Source: Candidatus Zipacnadia bacterium (GTDB lineage: Bacteria > Armatimonadota > Zipacnadia > Zipacnadales > UBA5352). Taken from it: DNA of 56,326 nt. Made by a program: the position numbers and the translations under genes. Positions 24,714-32,737 of the stretch are shown one piece after another; positions within the stretch are counted from its first letter, which is position 1; each line of letters opens with the position of its first letter. The DNA lies in assembly GCA_029820045.1 (NCBI GenBank), contig JALGVE010000003.1:1-56326 (forward strand), written 5' to 3'. A model generated the notes under the pieces. The model was given only the letters and a program-made list of their open reading frames with translations, was not told the origin of the DNA and made no database searches.

Positions 24714-26588
24714 GTGAGATTCTCGCTGCACATTGACTCCGGCGGCGGCGAGGATGACCCTTGGCAGATGAAGCTTGTTGACGAGGATGGCGCTCAGAAT
24801 GTCTTGGCAGAGGCGGAAGTGCCATCAGCCTCTGTCGAGGGGCTTCGGGCGGAGGACTTTGGGGATTGGAAGACCCTCATGAATGATCCCAGAGAGGGGC
24901 CGGGGATCGGGAAACACATAGGCCGCAAGCTCTGGGCTGCCTGGTTCGGCAGCGGGGAGGGCCGCAATCAGGTGGGCGAGACGCTGCTGGAGCTTCAGCA
25001 CGGCAGCCCGGGTCTGCAGGATAGCGAGCTTCTGCTGTGCTCCTCCGATCCCTGGGTTATCGGCCTGCCTTGGGAGTTGCTGTTGAGCGATGGCGATGCC
25101 GGCGAACAGTACCTGGTGGGCGCCTATGACATGACGCTGGCTCGCGTCTTCTCACAGTATTCGTTGAGACCCGCGCAATGCCCGCCTGTGAAGGCGTGGT
25201 TCGGCCTCGCCTGCCCCGCAGAGGGAGATCTACACGGCTTCGATACGAAATGGTGTTTCGATGAGATCCAGTCTCTACGAGAGCGCTGGGGGGTGTATGT
25301 AGAATCCGATGTCAACTGCTGGCCCTCTGCAAGCGAGTTCTGCACCGCTCTGCGCGAGAACCACATAGTGTACTTCGTGGGACACGGCAGCAACCAGGGC
25401 CCGCCAGCGCACGAACGCCAACCCGGCCTTTGGCTGGTCAAATCACGCGATACTCTTGCAGGTGAGTTCCTCCCCGCGAGCGATATCGCCATGAACTTGA
25501 ACCGGGGCGACCTGAGCCTACTGGTGCTGAATTGCTGCTGGTCAGTAGACGTGGCGCTGGCCATCTACAAGTACTGGGCCTCGAAAACCCCGGGACCGCA
25601 GAGCCTCCCCACCATCGTGGCCACGCAGTGGGAATGGGCGGTGCCGAAGGCTTTTCATTTCCAGAAGGACCTCTTCGACGCTTTAGTGTTGCAGCGTCAC
25701 GCCAGCATCAGTCATGCGTTTACGAGGTATCGCAGCCGATTCGTACAAGCTGAGGACCTGGAGGAGACAGGCTGTTTCTGGGCGACACCAACGGTCTTCA
25801 CTGGCAGGTCCAAGCCTGGCGGCAGTTCCGGGCGCAACCTGCAGCCCATCCGCCTGACCGCAGAGACCCCCGATGAGGCGGGCCCTCTTGGACTGAGCGC
25901 GGAACAAGTGGAACTGCTGCTGGCTTCGTCGGAGGGCCGAGGCTCCCCCTTCCTGCCGCAGGACGCTGCGGTGCGAGGGCACTGGAGGACGTCTCTGCAG
26001 CAAATGCAGGCCAGCGGCCTCTATCAACCTCAGACCAGCGTGGGGGCTTTCGAGATTGACATCCTGCCCGTCACCGTGCAAATGTACGAGCGCGTGCGCG
26101 AGGGACATAGGCGGCAGCTCGCGCCTTCAGCCGGTTCCGCGCTCGATGGCTGGAACGCACCCGCGTTGGTCACTTTCGATGATGCCAGGCGGTTTTGCGA
26201 GATCGTCGGAGGGTTGCGACTGCCCACCCGCCAGGAGTGGGAACGTGCCGCCAGGGGGACCGCCTCCTGCATCCTGCCCTGGGCAGACGCAGACACCGAG
26301 GCCGAACTGCGAAGGTACGCAGACCAGGCCCGGAACCTACTGTCCAACGTCTACGAGGCTGGCCAAGGTGGACTGACGTCCGTTTTCTGGTCAAGTCGCG
26401 GGGCCAGCCCTTACGGCGTGCGAGACATGATAGGCAATGCCCCCGAATGGGCACTTGATGGTAGCAGCGCCGCGATTATGGGAAGAGGATGGCGCTACCC
26501 GTTGATAGCTAATATACCGAGCTACTTCTGGCGCCCGCAGGACCCGGCAGGGCATCACTGTTCCTTCCGCTGCGTCGTCGTGCGCTGA
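24714..26588 (+). CDS. CHAT caspase-like protease fused to FGE-sulfatase-like domain
   Basis: 624 residues from a GTG, with GGGAGGT about ten bases upstream. Residues ~100-360 are a CHAT domain (caspase-like, clan CD): FVGHGSNQG gives catalytic His224, and LVLNCCWS gives Cys275 (pattern C-x-S). PWELLL at ~119-124 is also typical of CHAT. Residues ~440-624 are an FGE-sulfatase (PF03781) fold: EIDILPVTVQMYE, LRLPTRQEWERAARG (501-515), GVRDMIGNAPEW and the terminal SFRCVVVR. The segment that carries the copper-binding catalytic cysteines in true FGE (YCYRYRC in human) reads YFWRPQD here, so formylglycine formation is unlikely. I infer that the FGE-like part acts as a binding module for triggering or targeting the protease. 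No signal peptide. Confidence 0.88.
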   Translation: MRFSLHIDSGGGEDDPWQMKLVDEDGAQNVLAEAEVPSASVEGLRAEDFGDWKTLMNDPREGPGIGKHIGRKLWAAWFGSGEGRNQVGETLLELQHGSPGLQDSELLLCSSDPWVIGLPWELLLSDGDAGEQYLVGAYDMTLARVFSQYSLRPAQCPPVKAWFGLACPAEGDLHGFDTKWCFDEIQSLRERWGVYVESDVNCWPSASEFCTALRENHIVYFVGHGSNQGPPAHERQPGLWLVKSRDTLAGEFLPASDIAMNLNRGDLSLLVLNCCWSVDVALAIYKYWASKTPGPQSLPTIVATQWEWAVPKAFHFQKDLFDALVLQRHASISHAFTRYRSRFVQAEDLEETGCFWATPTVFTGRSKPGGSSGRNLQPIRLTAETPDEAGPLGLSAEQVELLLASSEGRGSPFLPQDAAVRGHWRTSLQQMQASGLYQPQTSVGAFEIDILPVTVQMYERVREGHRRQLAPSAGSALDGWNAPALVTFDDARRFCEIVGGLRLPTRQEWERAARGTASCILPWADADTEAELRRYADQARNLLSNVYEAGQGGLTSVFWSSRGASPYGVRDMIGNAPEWALDGSSAAIMGRGWRYPLIANIPSYFWRPQDPAGHHCSFRCVVVR

Positions 26589-26768
26589 AAGCCACATGCT
26601 TCGTTCCCTTCGCGCTCTGTTGCCGTCTCCCAGCCGCGCGAAATCCCCCCTTGGCCGCGCAGGTCAGTGACAAGTCGCAGCGAAGTCTCTGCCATCACGC
26701 ACCAACGACCCACGCAGGCAGCAGACATTCCTGCCGGTTGCCGGCAGAGGAGTCCTGGGAGGACACAG

Positions 26769-28250
26769 ATGCTCTACTTCGGCGACATTCACACTCACAA
26801 CGCGATCTCCTACGCCCACGGCTCCATCGAGCGCGGCTTCGAGATCGCCCAGGAGCACCTCGACTTCTTCTGCCTGACCGGCCAGGCGCAGTGGCCCGAC
26901 ATGCCCACCATGCCCGGCGACCGCCACATGATCTGGGTGGAAGGCGCCGAGAAGCATGAGAAGCTCTGGCCCGAGGGCTGCCGCATGGCGAGGGAGACCT
27001 ACCAGCCCGGCAAGTTCGTCACCTTTACCGGCTATGAGTGGCACTCGCTCAACGGGGACTACACTGTTGTCTACCCGCACGATCACGGGGAGCTGATCTT
27101 CGGCGACACCATCGAGGAGCTGGCGGAGAAGGTGCGGGCGACCGACGCGATCATGGTCCCCCATCATGTCGCGTACGCCAGGGGCTGGCGCGGCGTGGAC
27201 TGGAGCCGGTTCCCGGCCGACTTGTGTCCCATCGCCGAGGTGTACTCCGAGCACGGCAACTGCATGGACGACCGCGGCCTGCACCCGATGATCCTGCACA
27301 GCCTCGGCGGGGCCGTGACCAAGGGCACCATCTCGTATGCGCTGTCAAGGGGCCTGCGCTTCGGCCTGATTGCGAGTACCGACGACCACTGGGGCTATCC
27401 CGGCGCGTACCGGGAGGGCCTGGCCGCGGTATGGGCCGACGAGTTGACGCGAGAGTCCATCTGGGAGGCCATCAACGCGCGCCGCACCTACGCCGTCACC
27501 GGCGACCGCATCGTGCTGGAGTTCTTCCTCAACGAAAACCCCATGGGCTCGGAGATGGTCTTCGACAGCCAACGTGAGATGACGGTGCGGGTGGACGCGA
27601 TGGATGAGATAGACAAGGTGGAGGTTCTCAAGAACGGTCGTGTCGTGCACCGCGAGCATGTGCCGACCATCGTGCCGGGCGATCCCTTCCGGGGCGGGCG
27701 GGCGAAGATCCCGATCCGCTGGGGCTGGGGGCCCTGGGGGCAACTGGCGATGGAGCGCATCTGCGACTGGGAGGGGCAGATACGCGTGGCGGGTGCGCGT
27801 CTCATCAAGGCGACGCCGATGTTCCAGGCAGGCCCCTTCGACGAGGAGCGCCGCGACCGGCTCACCAGCGTGACCGAAGATGGCCTGCACTTGCAGTCCT
27901 TCACCTCGCGCAAGGATGCGTATCTCCAGGATGCCACGAAGGGTGTCATCCTGGAGGTCGAGGGAAGACCCGAGAGTCGGCTCATCATGGACTTCACAAA
28001 GCCCTCGGGCTTCCGAGTCGAGCGCAGCTTCGCCGAGATGATGGCCTCTGGCTCCAGCCACTTCACAGGGGAGTTCACGAGCGAGTCGGTGCTGGTGCAC
28101 CGGCTGCTGACACCCGAATCCTACGAGCTGGAGTTCACCTGGACCGACCGGTCAGACGATCCCGACACCAGCGACTACTACCTGGTCCGCGTCCAGCAGA
28201 TGAACGGGCAGATGGCGTGGAGCAGCCCGGTGTGGGTGGACGGGCGGTAG
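26769..28250 (+). CDS. DUF3604 family protein (PHP-like metal-dependent fold)
   Basis: 493 residues from ATG 26769, which follows GGGAGGAC; longer in-frame readings add an unconserved leader. The start YFGDIHTHNAISYAHG carries the H-x-H metal motif seen in PHP and DUF3604 proteins. Later YEWHS, VPHHVAY and STDDHWGYPG supply further His/Asp ligands. DUF3604 members are often found near sulfatases and polysaccharide genes, and a phosphoesterase- or hydrolase-like role is assumed but not proven. There is no signal peptide. It is 180 bp after CHAT-FGE on the same strand; I treat it as outside the defence-like cassette because its family fits the degradative genes better. Confidence 0.82.
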   Translation: MLYFGDIHTHNAISYAHGSIERGFEIAQEHLDFFCLTGQAQWPDMPTMPGDRHMIWVEGAEKHEKLWPEGCRMARETYQPGKFVTFTGYEWHSLNGDYTVVYPHDHGELIFGDTIEELAEKVRATDAIMVPHHVAYARGWRGVDWSRFPADLCPIAEVYSEHGNCMDDRGLHPMILHSLGGAVTKGTISYALSRGLRFGLIASTDDHWGYPGAYREGLAAVWADELTRESIWEAINARRTYAVTGDRIVLEFFLNENPMGSEMVFDSQREMTVRVDAMDEIDKVEVLKNGRVVHREHVPTIVPGDPFRGGRAKIPIRWGWGPWGQLAMERICDWEGQIRVAGARLIKATPMFQAGPFDEERRDRLTSVTEDGLHLQSFTSRKDAYLQDATKGVILEVEGRPESRLIMDFTKPSGFRVERSFAEMMASGSSHFTGEFTSESVLVHRLLTPESYELEFTWTDRSDDPDTSDYYLVRVQQMNGQMAWSSPVWVDGR

Positions 28251-28259
28251 GCACGGCTG

Positions 28260-29354
28260 TCACGGGCCGATGATGGTCGCATCCGGGACTACTTGCCTGC
28301 TTGTCGGGTCAACCCTCAGCCCGCCGGAGACGAGGACATCACCGGATAGCAGCAGCGTCTCCTTCTGCTCGTGGACCGGGGTAGGCAGAGGCGACGCTGG
28401 ATAGAAGCAGCCTTCTCTCGGGTCGAAGACCTCGCAGGAGGCCACGGTATGCGGCCCGCCCTCGCCGTTGAAGCCGCCAGCAATGAGCACCCTCCCGTCG
28501 AGCAGTAAGGTCGCCGTGTGATCCATGCGCGGCTCGGTCATGTCCGGCCCGGCGGTGAACACGCCGGTCGCCGGGTCGAATAGCTCAGTGCTGGCAAGCT
28601 GCCCGCCCGCTTTCAGGCTGTTGCCGCCGGTTATCAGCACGCGCCCATCAGGCAGCAAGGTGGCGGTATGGCGGGAGCGCTCGGCCAGCATCCGACCGGT
28701 CGGCCGGAACTGACCGATGGCCGGTTCATACAGCTCCGCGGAAGCCAGGGTGCGCTCCTCAGGGTACTGCCCGCCGCCGGTGATGAGCACCCGACCATCC
28801 GCCAGCCGGCAGGCGGCGTGGCCGAAGCGGCTGAAGCCCATGTCGTCAGTACGCTCGAAGCTGTAGGTGGCAGGATCGAACAGGTCACACGCGGCAAGTG
28901 AGGTGACTCCGCCGACGAACCCGCCTGCGATGAGCACACGCCCATCGGCGATCAAGGTGGCCGTGTGCAGCTCACGCGGCGCGGACATCCTGCTCGTCAG
29001 GAAGACGAAGCGCCGGCCGTCGAACACTTCGGCGGTGCGAGAGGTCGAGTAGGGCAGGATGAAGCCGCCGGCGATGAGGACGCTGCCGTCAGGCAGCAGC
29101 GTCGCGGTGTGAAAGGCGCGGCACTTGTGGCCTCGTGGCCCGTGCAGGAACTGCCCCGTGGTCGGGTCGAAGATCTCACTGCCGATGACAAAGCCGTCGC
29201 CCGCGCCGAGGCCGCCGTATATCAGCACTCGGCCGTCGTGCAGCAGCGTCGCGGTGTGCGCGTAGCGTGCCGTAAGCATCTGCGCCTGAGCCGAGGCCAG
29301 GCCGGTAACGCACATCAGGATGACTGCGGCAAGCTCTCGTCCTGCTCGTAGCAT
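28260..29354 (-). CDS. Secreted seven-repeat Kelch beta-propeller
   Basis: 364 residues from ATG 29354, preferred over ATG 29360 because GGAG then sits six bases upstream. A signal peptide (ELAAVILMCVTGLASAQA) is followed by seven Kelch-like repeats, most reading HTATLL-x-DGRVLI-x-GG. Seven repeats are enough to close a seven-bladed propeller, as in the galactose-oxidase-type Kelch proteins. No metal-binding Tyr/Cys set for an oxidase was recognised, so a binding role is likelier than catalysis. It converges on the DUF3604 gene, with 9 bp between stops. Confidence 0.88.
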   Translation of the reverse strand: MLRAGRELAAVILMCVTGLASAQAQMLTARYAHTATLLHDGRVLIYGGLGAGDGFVIGSEIFDPTTGQFLHGPRGHKCRAFHTATLLPDGSVLIAGGFILPYSTSRTAEVFDGRRFVFLTSRMSAPRELHTATLIADGRVLIAGGFVGGVTSLAACDLFDPATYSFERTDDMGFSRFGHAACRLADGRVLITGGGQYPEERTLASAELYEPAIGQFRPTGRMLAERSRHTATLLPDGRVLITGGNSLKAGGQLASTELFDPATGVFTAGPDMTEPRMDHTATLLLDGRVLIAGGFNGEGGPHTVASCEVFDPREGCFYPASPLPTPVHEQKETLLLSGDVLVSGGLRVDPTSRQVVPDATIIGP

Positions 29355-29460
29355 GACCATCTCCGCGAGATGCTTTCAGGATCGGGATGATTCACTTGTT
29401 TCCCTGAGGCGAGCGAACAGCCCTCCTGAGAAGCCACCAGGAAACAGGTGATTGTCGTCG

Positions 29461-29487
29461 CCAGCATCCGGAATCGTGATGACATGG
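29461..29487. repeat. Shortened copy of the 11075 dispersed repeat
   Basis: CCAGCATCCGGAATCGTGAT followed by GACATGG, matching the start of the 11075-11229 unit. Confidence 0.6.
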
Positions 29488-29695
29488 CGTAACAGCGCAC
29501 TCTGGTGGTCGCATAGTGGTGCAGGCTGCCTCGCCTGCACACACTAGCGAGGAATCCAGTGGCGAGGGTGCGTGGCCTAGAGGGCGGCCACCGGGCAGGT
29601 GGAGTGTGGCCGGTTTCGCATGGTCTGGGAGAGACGTGCAGGGCCCTCCTTCACAGGGGCTGCGACACTGGCGCCAAGCCTTGCTCTTGGGAGGC

Positions 29696-29786
29696 GCGAC
29701 ATTCGTGTCGCGCACGGCCTCCTCTTCAGGGGGTGCGACATTCCTGTCGCGCACGGCAAACGGCCGCCGACAAGAATGTCGGCGCC
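29696..29786. repeat. Direct and inverted GCGACATTC/GTCGC repeats
   Basis: Two direct 22-bp copies (29696-29717, 29735-29756) differ at one base. Each is partly self-complementary (GCGACA/TGTCGC). A third, inverted variant (CCGACAAGAATGTCGG) lies at 29767-29782. This looks like a small REP-like cluster. Confidence 0.65.
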
Positions 29787-29804
29787 CCTTCTGGTTGTAT
29801 GATT

Positions 29805-29879
29805 GCGCAGGCGCGGGCGCCTGCGCTACCATGACAGCGCCCGGAAGCCTGCATCCTCATCACGATGCTGGATGCTGCC
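29805..29879. repeat. Inverse copy of the 11075 dispersed repeat
   Basis: Read on the minus strand it gives CATCGTGATGAG, then CGGGCGCTGTCATGGTAGCG and CAGGCGCC, as at 11075-11140. Confidence 0.7.
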
Positions 29880-29895
29880 ATTGTCGTCGTTCTGC

Positions 29896-29925
29896 TTGAC
29901 AGGGGCGGTGGGGCTGCGGTAGACT
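29896..29925 (+). promoter_or_regulatory. Sigma70-like promoter for rsmA-ispE
   Basis: TTGACA (29896-29901), an 18-base spacer, then TAGACT (29920-29925), about 110 bases before the rsmA start. Confidence 0.6.
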
Positions 29926-30037
29926 TCGAGTGTGTGGGGCGCCGCGTTCGCCCGTTGGCGAGGCGGCGTCCCTGCGTCAATAAAGGACACCTCCGCGCGC
30001 CCCGCCAACGGAAACGCCGGACGAGGTTCTCAAGCCC

Positions 30038-30895
30038 ATGGGTCGGTCCGAAAGCCCTCGACAGACGCTGCGCCGCTTCGGCCTGCGGGCCCGCAAAGGG
30101 CTGGGCCAGCACTTCCTGGTCAGTCAGGAGGTCGCCGACCGCATCGCTGGGTCCGCGCTCGACGAAGAGCCGGACGGCGTCCTGGAGATCGGCCCTGGCC
30201 TGGGGATTCTCACCGAGCGTCTCGCGGCCTCGGGCCTGCCCATGGTGGCAATTGAGAAGGACGAGGCGATGCGGGAGCCGCTCGCGGAGATACAGGCACG
30301 CCATGCCAACCTGGAACTCCGCTACCAGGACGTGCTTCGGGCCGAGCTGGACGATCTGACGAAGCGCGGCGCATGGGTCGCCATCGGCAATCTACCGTAT
30401 CAGATAACCTCGCCGCTGCTTGACAAGCTGCTGACGACTGAGCCACCCTTCAAGGCCGTCGTGGTGACGGTGCAGAAGGAGGTCGGGGAGCGGCTGTGCG
30501 CTGAGCCGGGCACGAAGCAATACGGCGCGCTGACGCTGCTGGTGCGGTTCTACGCCGAGGAGCCGAGAAGCGTCTGCTCGCTGGGGCCGAGAGCCTTTCA
30601 CCCGCCGCCGAAGGTCGAGTCGGTCGCGGTCAAGATGCTGCCAAGGGATCGGCCGCCGCTCGGTGAACACCAGCGGGACCTGTTCTTCGCCCTGGTGCGC
30701 GCCTCCTTCAGACAGCGGCGGAAGAAGCTACGCAACGCGCTGAGCATCTCGGGAGAGCTCGGGCTGGATAAGGCGCAGGCCCAGCAAGCCCTGCGGCGGG
30801 CGCACATCGAGCCGGGCCGTCGCGGGGAAACGCTCAGCCTGGCGGAGTTCCTGACGCTGACCGAGGCGACCCGACAGGTGACGGCGGAACTCTGA
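30038..30895 (+). CDS. rsmA: 16S rRNA dimethyladenosine transferase
   Basis: 285 residues, normal length for RsmA/KsgA. It dimethylates two adjacent adenosines in the 3'-terminal hairpin of 16S rRNA using S-adenosylmethionine. Signatures: GQHFLVSQEVADRI at the start, the SAM-binding LEIGPGLGILT, acidic loop IEKDEA, and the catalytic GNLPYQITSPLL motif. The C-terminal helical domain is complete (RASFRQRRKKLRNAL). It is first of a plus-strand run and 11 bp before ispE, an order also known from Bacillus-type genomes. A sigma70-like promoter lies upstream. The ribosome-binding site is weak. Confidence 0.96.
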   Translation: MGRSESPRQTLRRFGLRARKGLGQHFLVSQEVADRIAGSALDEEPDGVLEIGPGLGILTERLAASGLPMVAIEKDEAMREPLAEIQARHANLELRYQDVLRAELDDLTKRGAWVAIGNLPYQITSPLLDKLLTTEPPFKAVVVTVQKEVGERLCAEPGTKQYGALTLLVRFYAEEPRSVCSLGPRAFHPPPKVESVAVKMLPRDRPPLGEHQRDLFFALVRASFRQRRKKLRNALSISGELGLDKAQAQQALRRAHIEPGRRGETLSLAEFLTLTEATRQVTAEL

Positions 30896-30906
30896 GGTGG
30901 CCGCCG

Positions 30907-31788
30907 ATGTCGCGAGTGCGGCTGAGTTCTTACTGCAAGGTCAACCTCTGCCTCGAGATACTCGGCAGGCGCGATGACGGTTATCACGAGTTGAGCACCA
31001 TTTTTCAGACCGTGTCGCTGGCCGACTATCTGACTCTGCAAGTTGGCGGACGGCACATTGAGATACGGGTGCCCGGCGCAGGCGCTCCTGCCGGGCCGGA
31101 TAACCTGGCCTGGCGGGCGGCGGAGGCCTACCAACGACTGCGCGGCTGGCCTGACGGCCTCCTCATCGAGCTGGACAAGCGCGTGCCCTCCGGCGCCGGC
31201 CTCGGCGGCGGAAGCAGCAACGCCGCGGCGGTGCTGAACGGGCTGCGAATGCTGGATGACCAGCCGCCCGCTCGTGCCGCGCTGCTGCGCCTGGCCACGG
31301 AACTGGGCTCCGATGTGGCCTTTTTCCTTGAGGGCGGGACGGCGCTGGGGCGTGGCAGAGGAGAGCGGCTTGAGGCCTTGCCGCTCCCCGGCAACTGCTG
31401 GTTCACGCTGATCCGGCCCGAGCTGCACATCTCGACCGCCGAGGCGTACGGGCTGCTCGAAACCGGCGACTTCAGCGACGGAGCGAGGGCGGAGGCGATG
31501 GCCGAGGCGCTTCGGCGGGGCGCAGGTGCGGAGGTCATAGCAAAGCACATCTTCAACGGCTTCACGCGGGCGCTGGTCGCCCGCTGGTCGCAGCTTGGCG
31601 AGCTTACGGAGGCCCTTACGAACGCGGGAGCCTCGGCGGCTGCCATCAGCGGCTCCGGCTCGGCGGCCTTCGGCCTGTTCGCGGATGCCGAGAGCGCCCA
31701 TGCGGCAGCACAAATGCTGCGCAATGGCGATTTGTGGGCTACGGTCGTTGAGCCGACCCACCGCGGCTTCCAGGTGATGGATACGTGA
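30907..31788 (+). CDS. ispE: 4-diphosphocytidyl-2-C-methyl-D-erythritol kinase
   Basis: 293 residues of the GHMP kinase family. It phosphorylates the 2-hydroxyl of CDP-ME in the non-mevalonate isoprenoid pathway. KVNLCLEI near the start carries the catalytic Lys; PSGAGLGGGSSNAAA is the ATP-binding glycine-rich loop; SDVAFFLEGGTALG carries the catalytic Asp; ISGSGSAAFGLF is the third GHMP motif. It is 11 bp after rsmA and a few bases before the NTP-transferase gene, so it is part of one operon. Confidence 0.96.
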   Translation: MSRVRLSSYCKVNLCLEILGRRDDGYHELSTIFQTVSLADYLTLQVGGRHIEIRVPGAGAPAGPDNLAWRAAEAYQRLRGWPDGLLIELDKRVPSGAGLGGGSSNAAAVLNGLRMLDDQPPARAALLRLATELGSDVAFFLEGGTALGRGRGERLEALPLPGNCWFTLIRPELHISTAEAYGLLETGDFSDGARAEAMAEALRRGAGAEVIAKHIFNGFTRALVARWSQLGELTEALTNAGASAAAISGSGSAAFGLFADAESAHAAAQMLRNGDLWATVVEPTHRGFQVMDT

Positions 31789-31804
31789 GTGGCGGGTGAG
31801 AGCG

Positions 31805-32608
31805 ATGAGCGAGAGTACAGAGCAGATGCCGGTGGCCGTCCTGGCCGGAGGCGGTCCCGATGACAAGGTAGCCAAGGCCACCGGCGCGCCGTGCAAGGCC
31901 CTGGCAGAGGTTGGCGGCCGGCCGCTGGTAGCATGGGTGCTGGACGCCCTCAACGGCGCTGAGCTGGTCTCGGAGATCGTCGTCGTTCAGGGGCCCGCGC
32001 AGCCTCTCAGCGAGCAACTCGTCGCCCCCGCGCGGCTCGCGACGGCGCGGGGCCCGGAAGTCCTGGACACCTTCCGCGCCGCGGTGGCGGCCCTGCCTGA
32101 GAGCGAACGTATCCTGTGCGTGACGGCGGATCTGCCATTGCTTACCTCAGAGGCGATTGACGACTTCGTAGGCTCTTGTCTTCCGCTCCAAGCTGAGGTA
32201 TCATACGCAATCGTAGCGGCGGATGCAGTCGAACGCGCCGCGCCAGGGCGCGGGAAGACGGTAGCGAGGCTGCGCGAAGGACGTGTCACCGGTGGCGGTG
32301 CGGCGTGCGTCTCGCGTCGCTTCATTCTTGAATATGGCCCGAGCATCGCGGAGGTCTTCGCCCGGCGCAAGAGCAAGCTGGGCATGCTTAGCATGTTCGG
32401 ATGGGCCTTCGTGCTGAGGCTGGCGTTGGGGCGGCTATCCGTCACCGAGCTGGAGAAGCGCGCCTCGGAGATGCTTGGGTGCACCCTGCAAGCGGTGAGG
32501 TCGGAGTATGCCGGCCTTGCCTTGGATGTGGACAACGCGGACGACTTGGAGCTGGCCGGGCGACACGTCGGCCAGTTGACCCATGACAAGCGATCATCGC
32601 AAGAGTAG
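31805..32608 (+). CDS. MobA-like nucleotidyltransferase
   Basis: 267 residues from ATG 31805, which has GGTGAG about eight bases upstream; an in-frame GTG at 31796 is the alternative. The fold is an NTP transferase of the MobA/GlmU N-terminal type: AVLAGGGPDDKVAKATG then KALAEVGGRPLVAWVLDAL, and VTADLPLL as the metal-binding Asp site. The C-terminal ~80 residues are helical and contain no hexapeptide repeats, so this is not a full GlmU. It occupies the place that glmU has in the comparable Bacillus cluster. The nucleotide and acceptor are unknown. Its stop codon ends one base before tRNA-Gln. Confidence 0.8.
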   Translation: MSESTEQMPVAVLAGGGPDDKVAKATGAPCKALAEVGGRPLVAWVLDALNGAELVSEIVVVQGPAQPLSEQLVAPARLATARGPEVLDTFRAAVAALPESERILCVTADLPLLTSEAIDDFVGSCLPLQAEVSYAIVAADAVERAAPGRGKTVARLREGRVTGGGAACVSRRFILEYGPSIAEVFARRKSKLGMLSMFGWAFVLRLALGRLSVTELEKRASEMLGCTLQAVRSEYAGLALDVDNADDLELAGRHVGQLTHDKRSSQE

Positions 32609-32609
32609 C

Positions 32610-32684
32610 TGGGGCGTCGCCAAGCGGTAAGGCGCGGGACTTTGGATCCCGTATTCGCAGGTTCGAATCCTGCCGCCCCAGCCA
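32610..32684 (+). tRNA. tRNA-Gln (anticodon UUG)
   Basis: 75 nt including an encoded CCA. Acceptor stem TGGGGCG/CGCCCCA, T-arm GGTTCGAATCC, anticodon stem CGGGA/TCCCG around a seven-base loop with TTG at 32642-32644. It begins one base after the upstream stop and 53 bases before rplY, so it is probably cut out of a longer mRNA. Confidence 0.95.
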
Positions 32685-32737
32685 GAAGGGTTCTACGCAC
32701 CGTGTACCCCGCAGTTCAGGGCCAGGAGGGGCCAACA

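Larger units (their letters stand above)
29355..30037. other. Gene-free stretch rich in repeats, with rsmA promoter
   Basis: About 680 bp. It contains two copies of the dispersed repeat, a cluster of GCGACATTC-type hairpins (29696-29786) and a good sigma70-like promoter at 29896-29925. No credible gene. Confidence 0.65.

Noticed and set aside
25850-26588. FGE-like domain as a diversity-generating retroelement target
   Set aside because: The fold is used by such targets, but no reverse transcriptase gene or near-identical template repeat is visible in the window.
26769-28250. DUF3604 gene as a fourth cassette member
   Set aside because: There is a 180-bp gap with its own ribosome-binding site, and its family fits polysaccharide-degrading neighbourhoods better.
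30598-31953. 451-codon open frame opposite the rsmA-ispE region
   Set aside because: It lies over three recognised genes and has no domain signature.
32642-32737. Earlier in-frame ATG for rplY
   Set aside because: It would place coding sequence inside tRNA-Gln. ATG 32738 has a strong ribosome-binding site and matches L25 starts.
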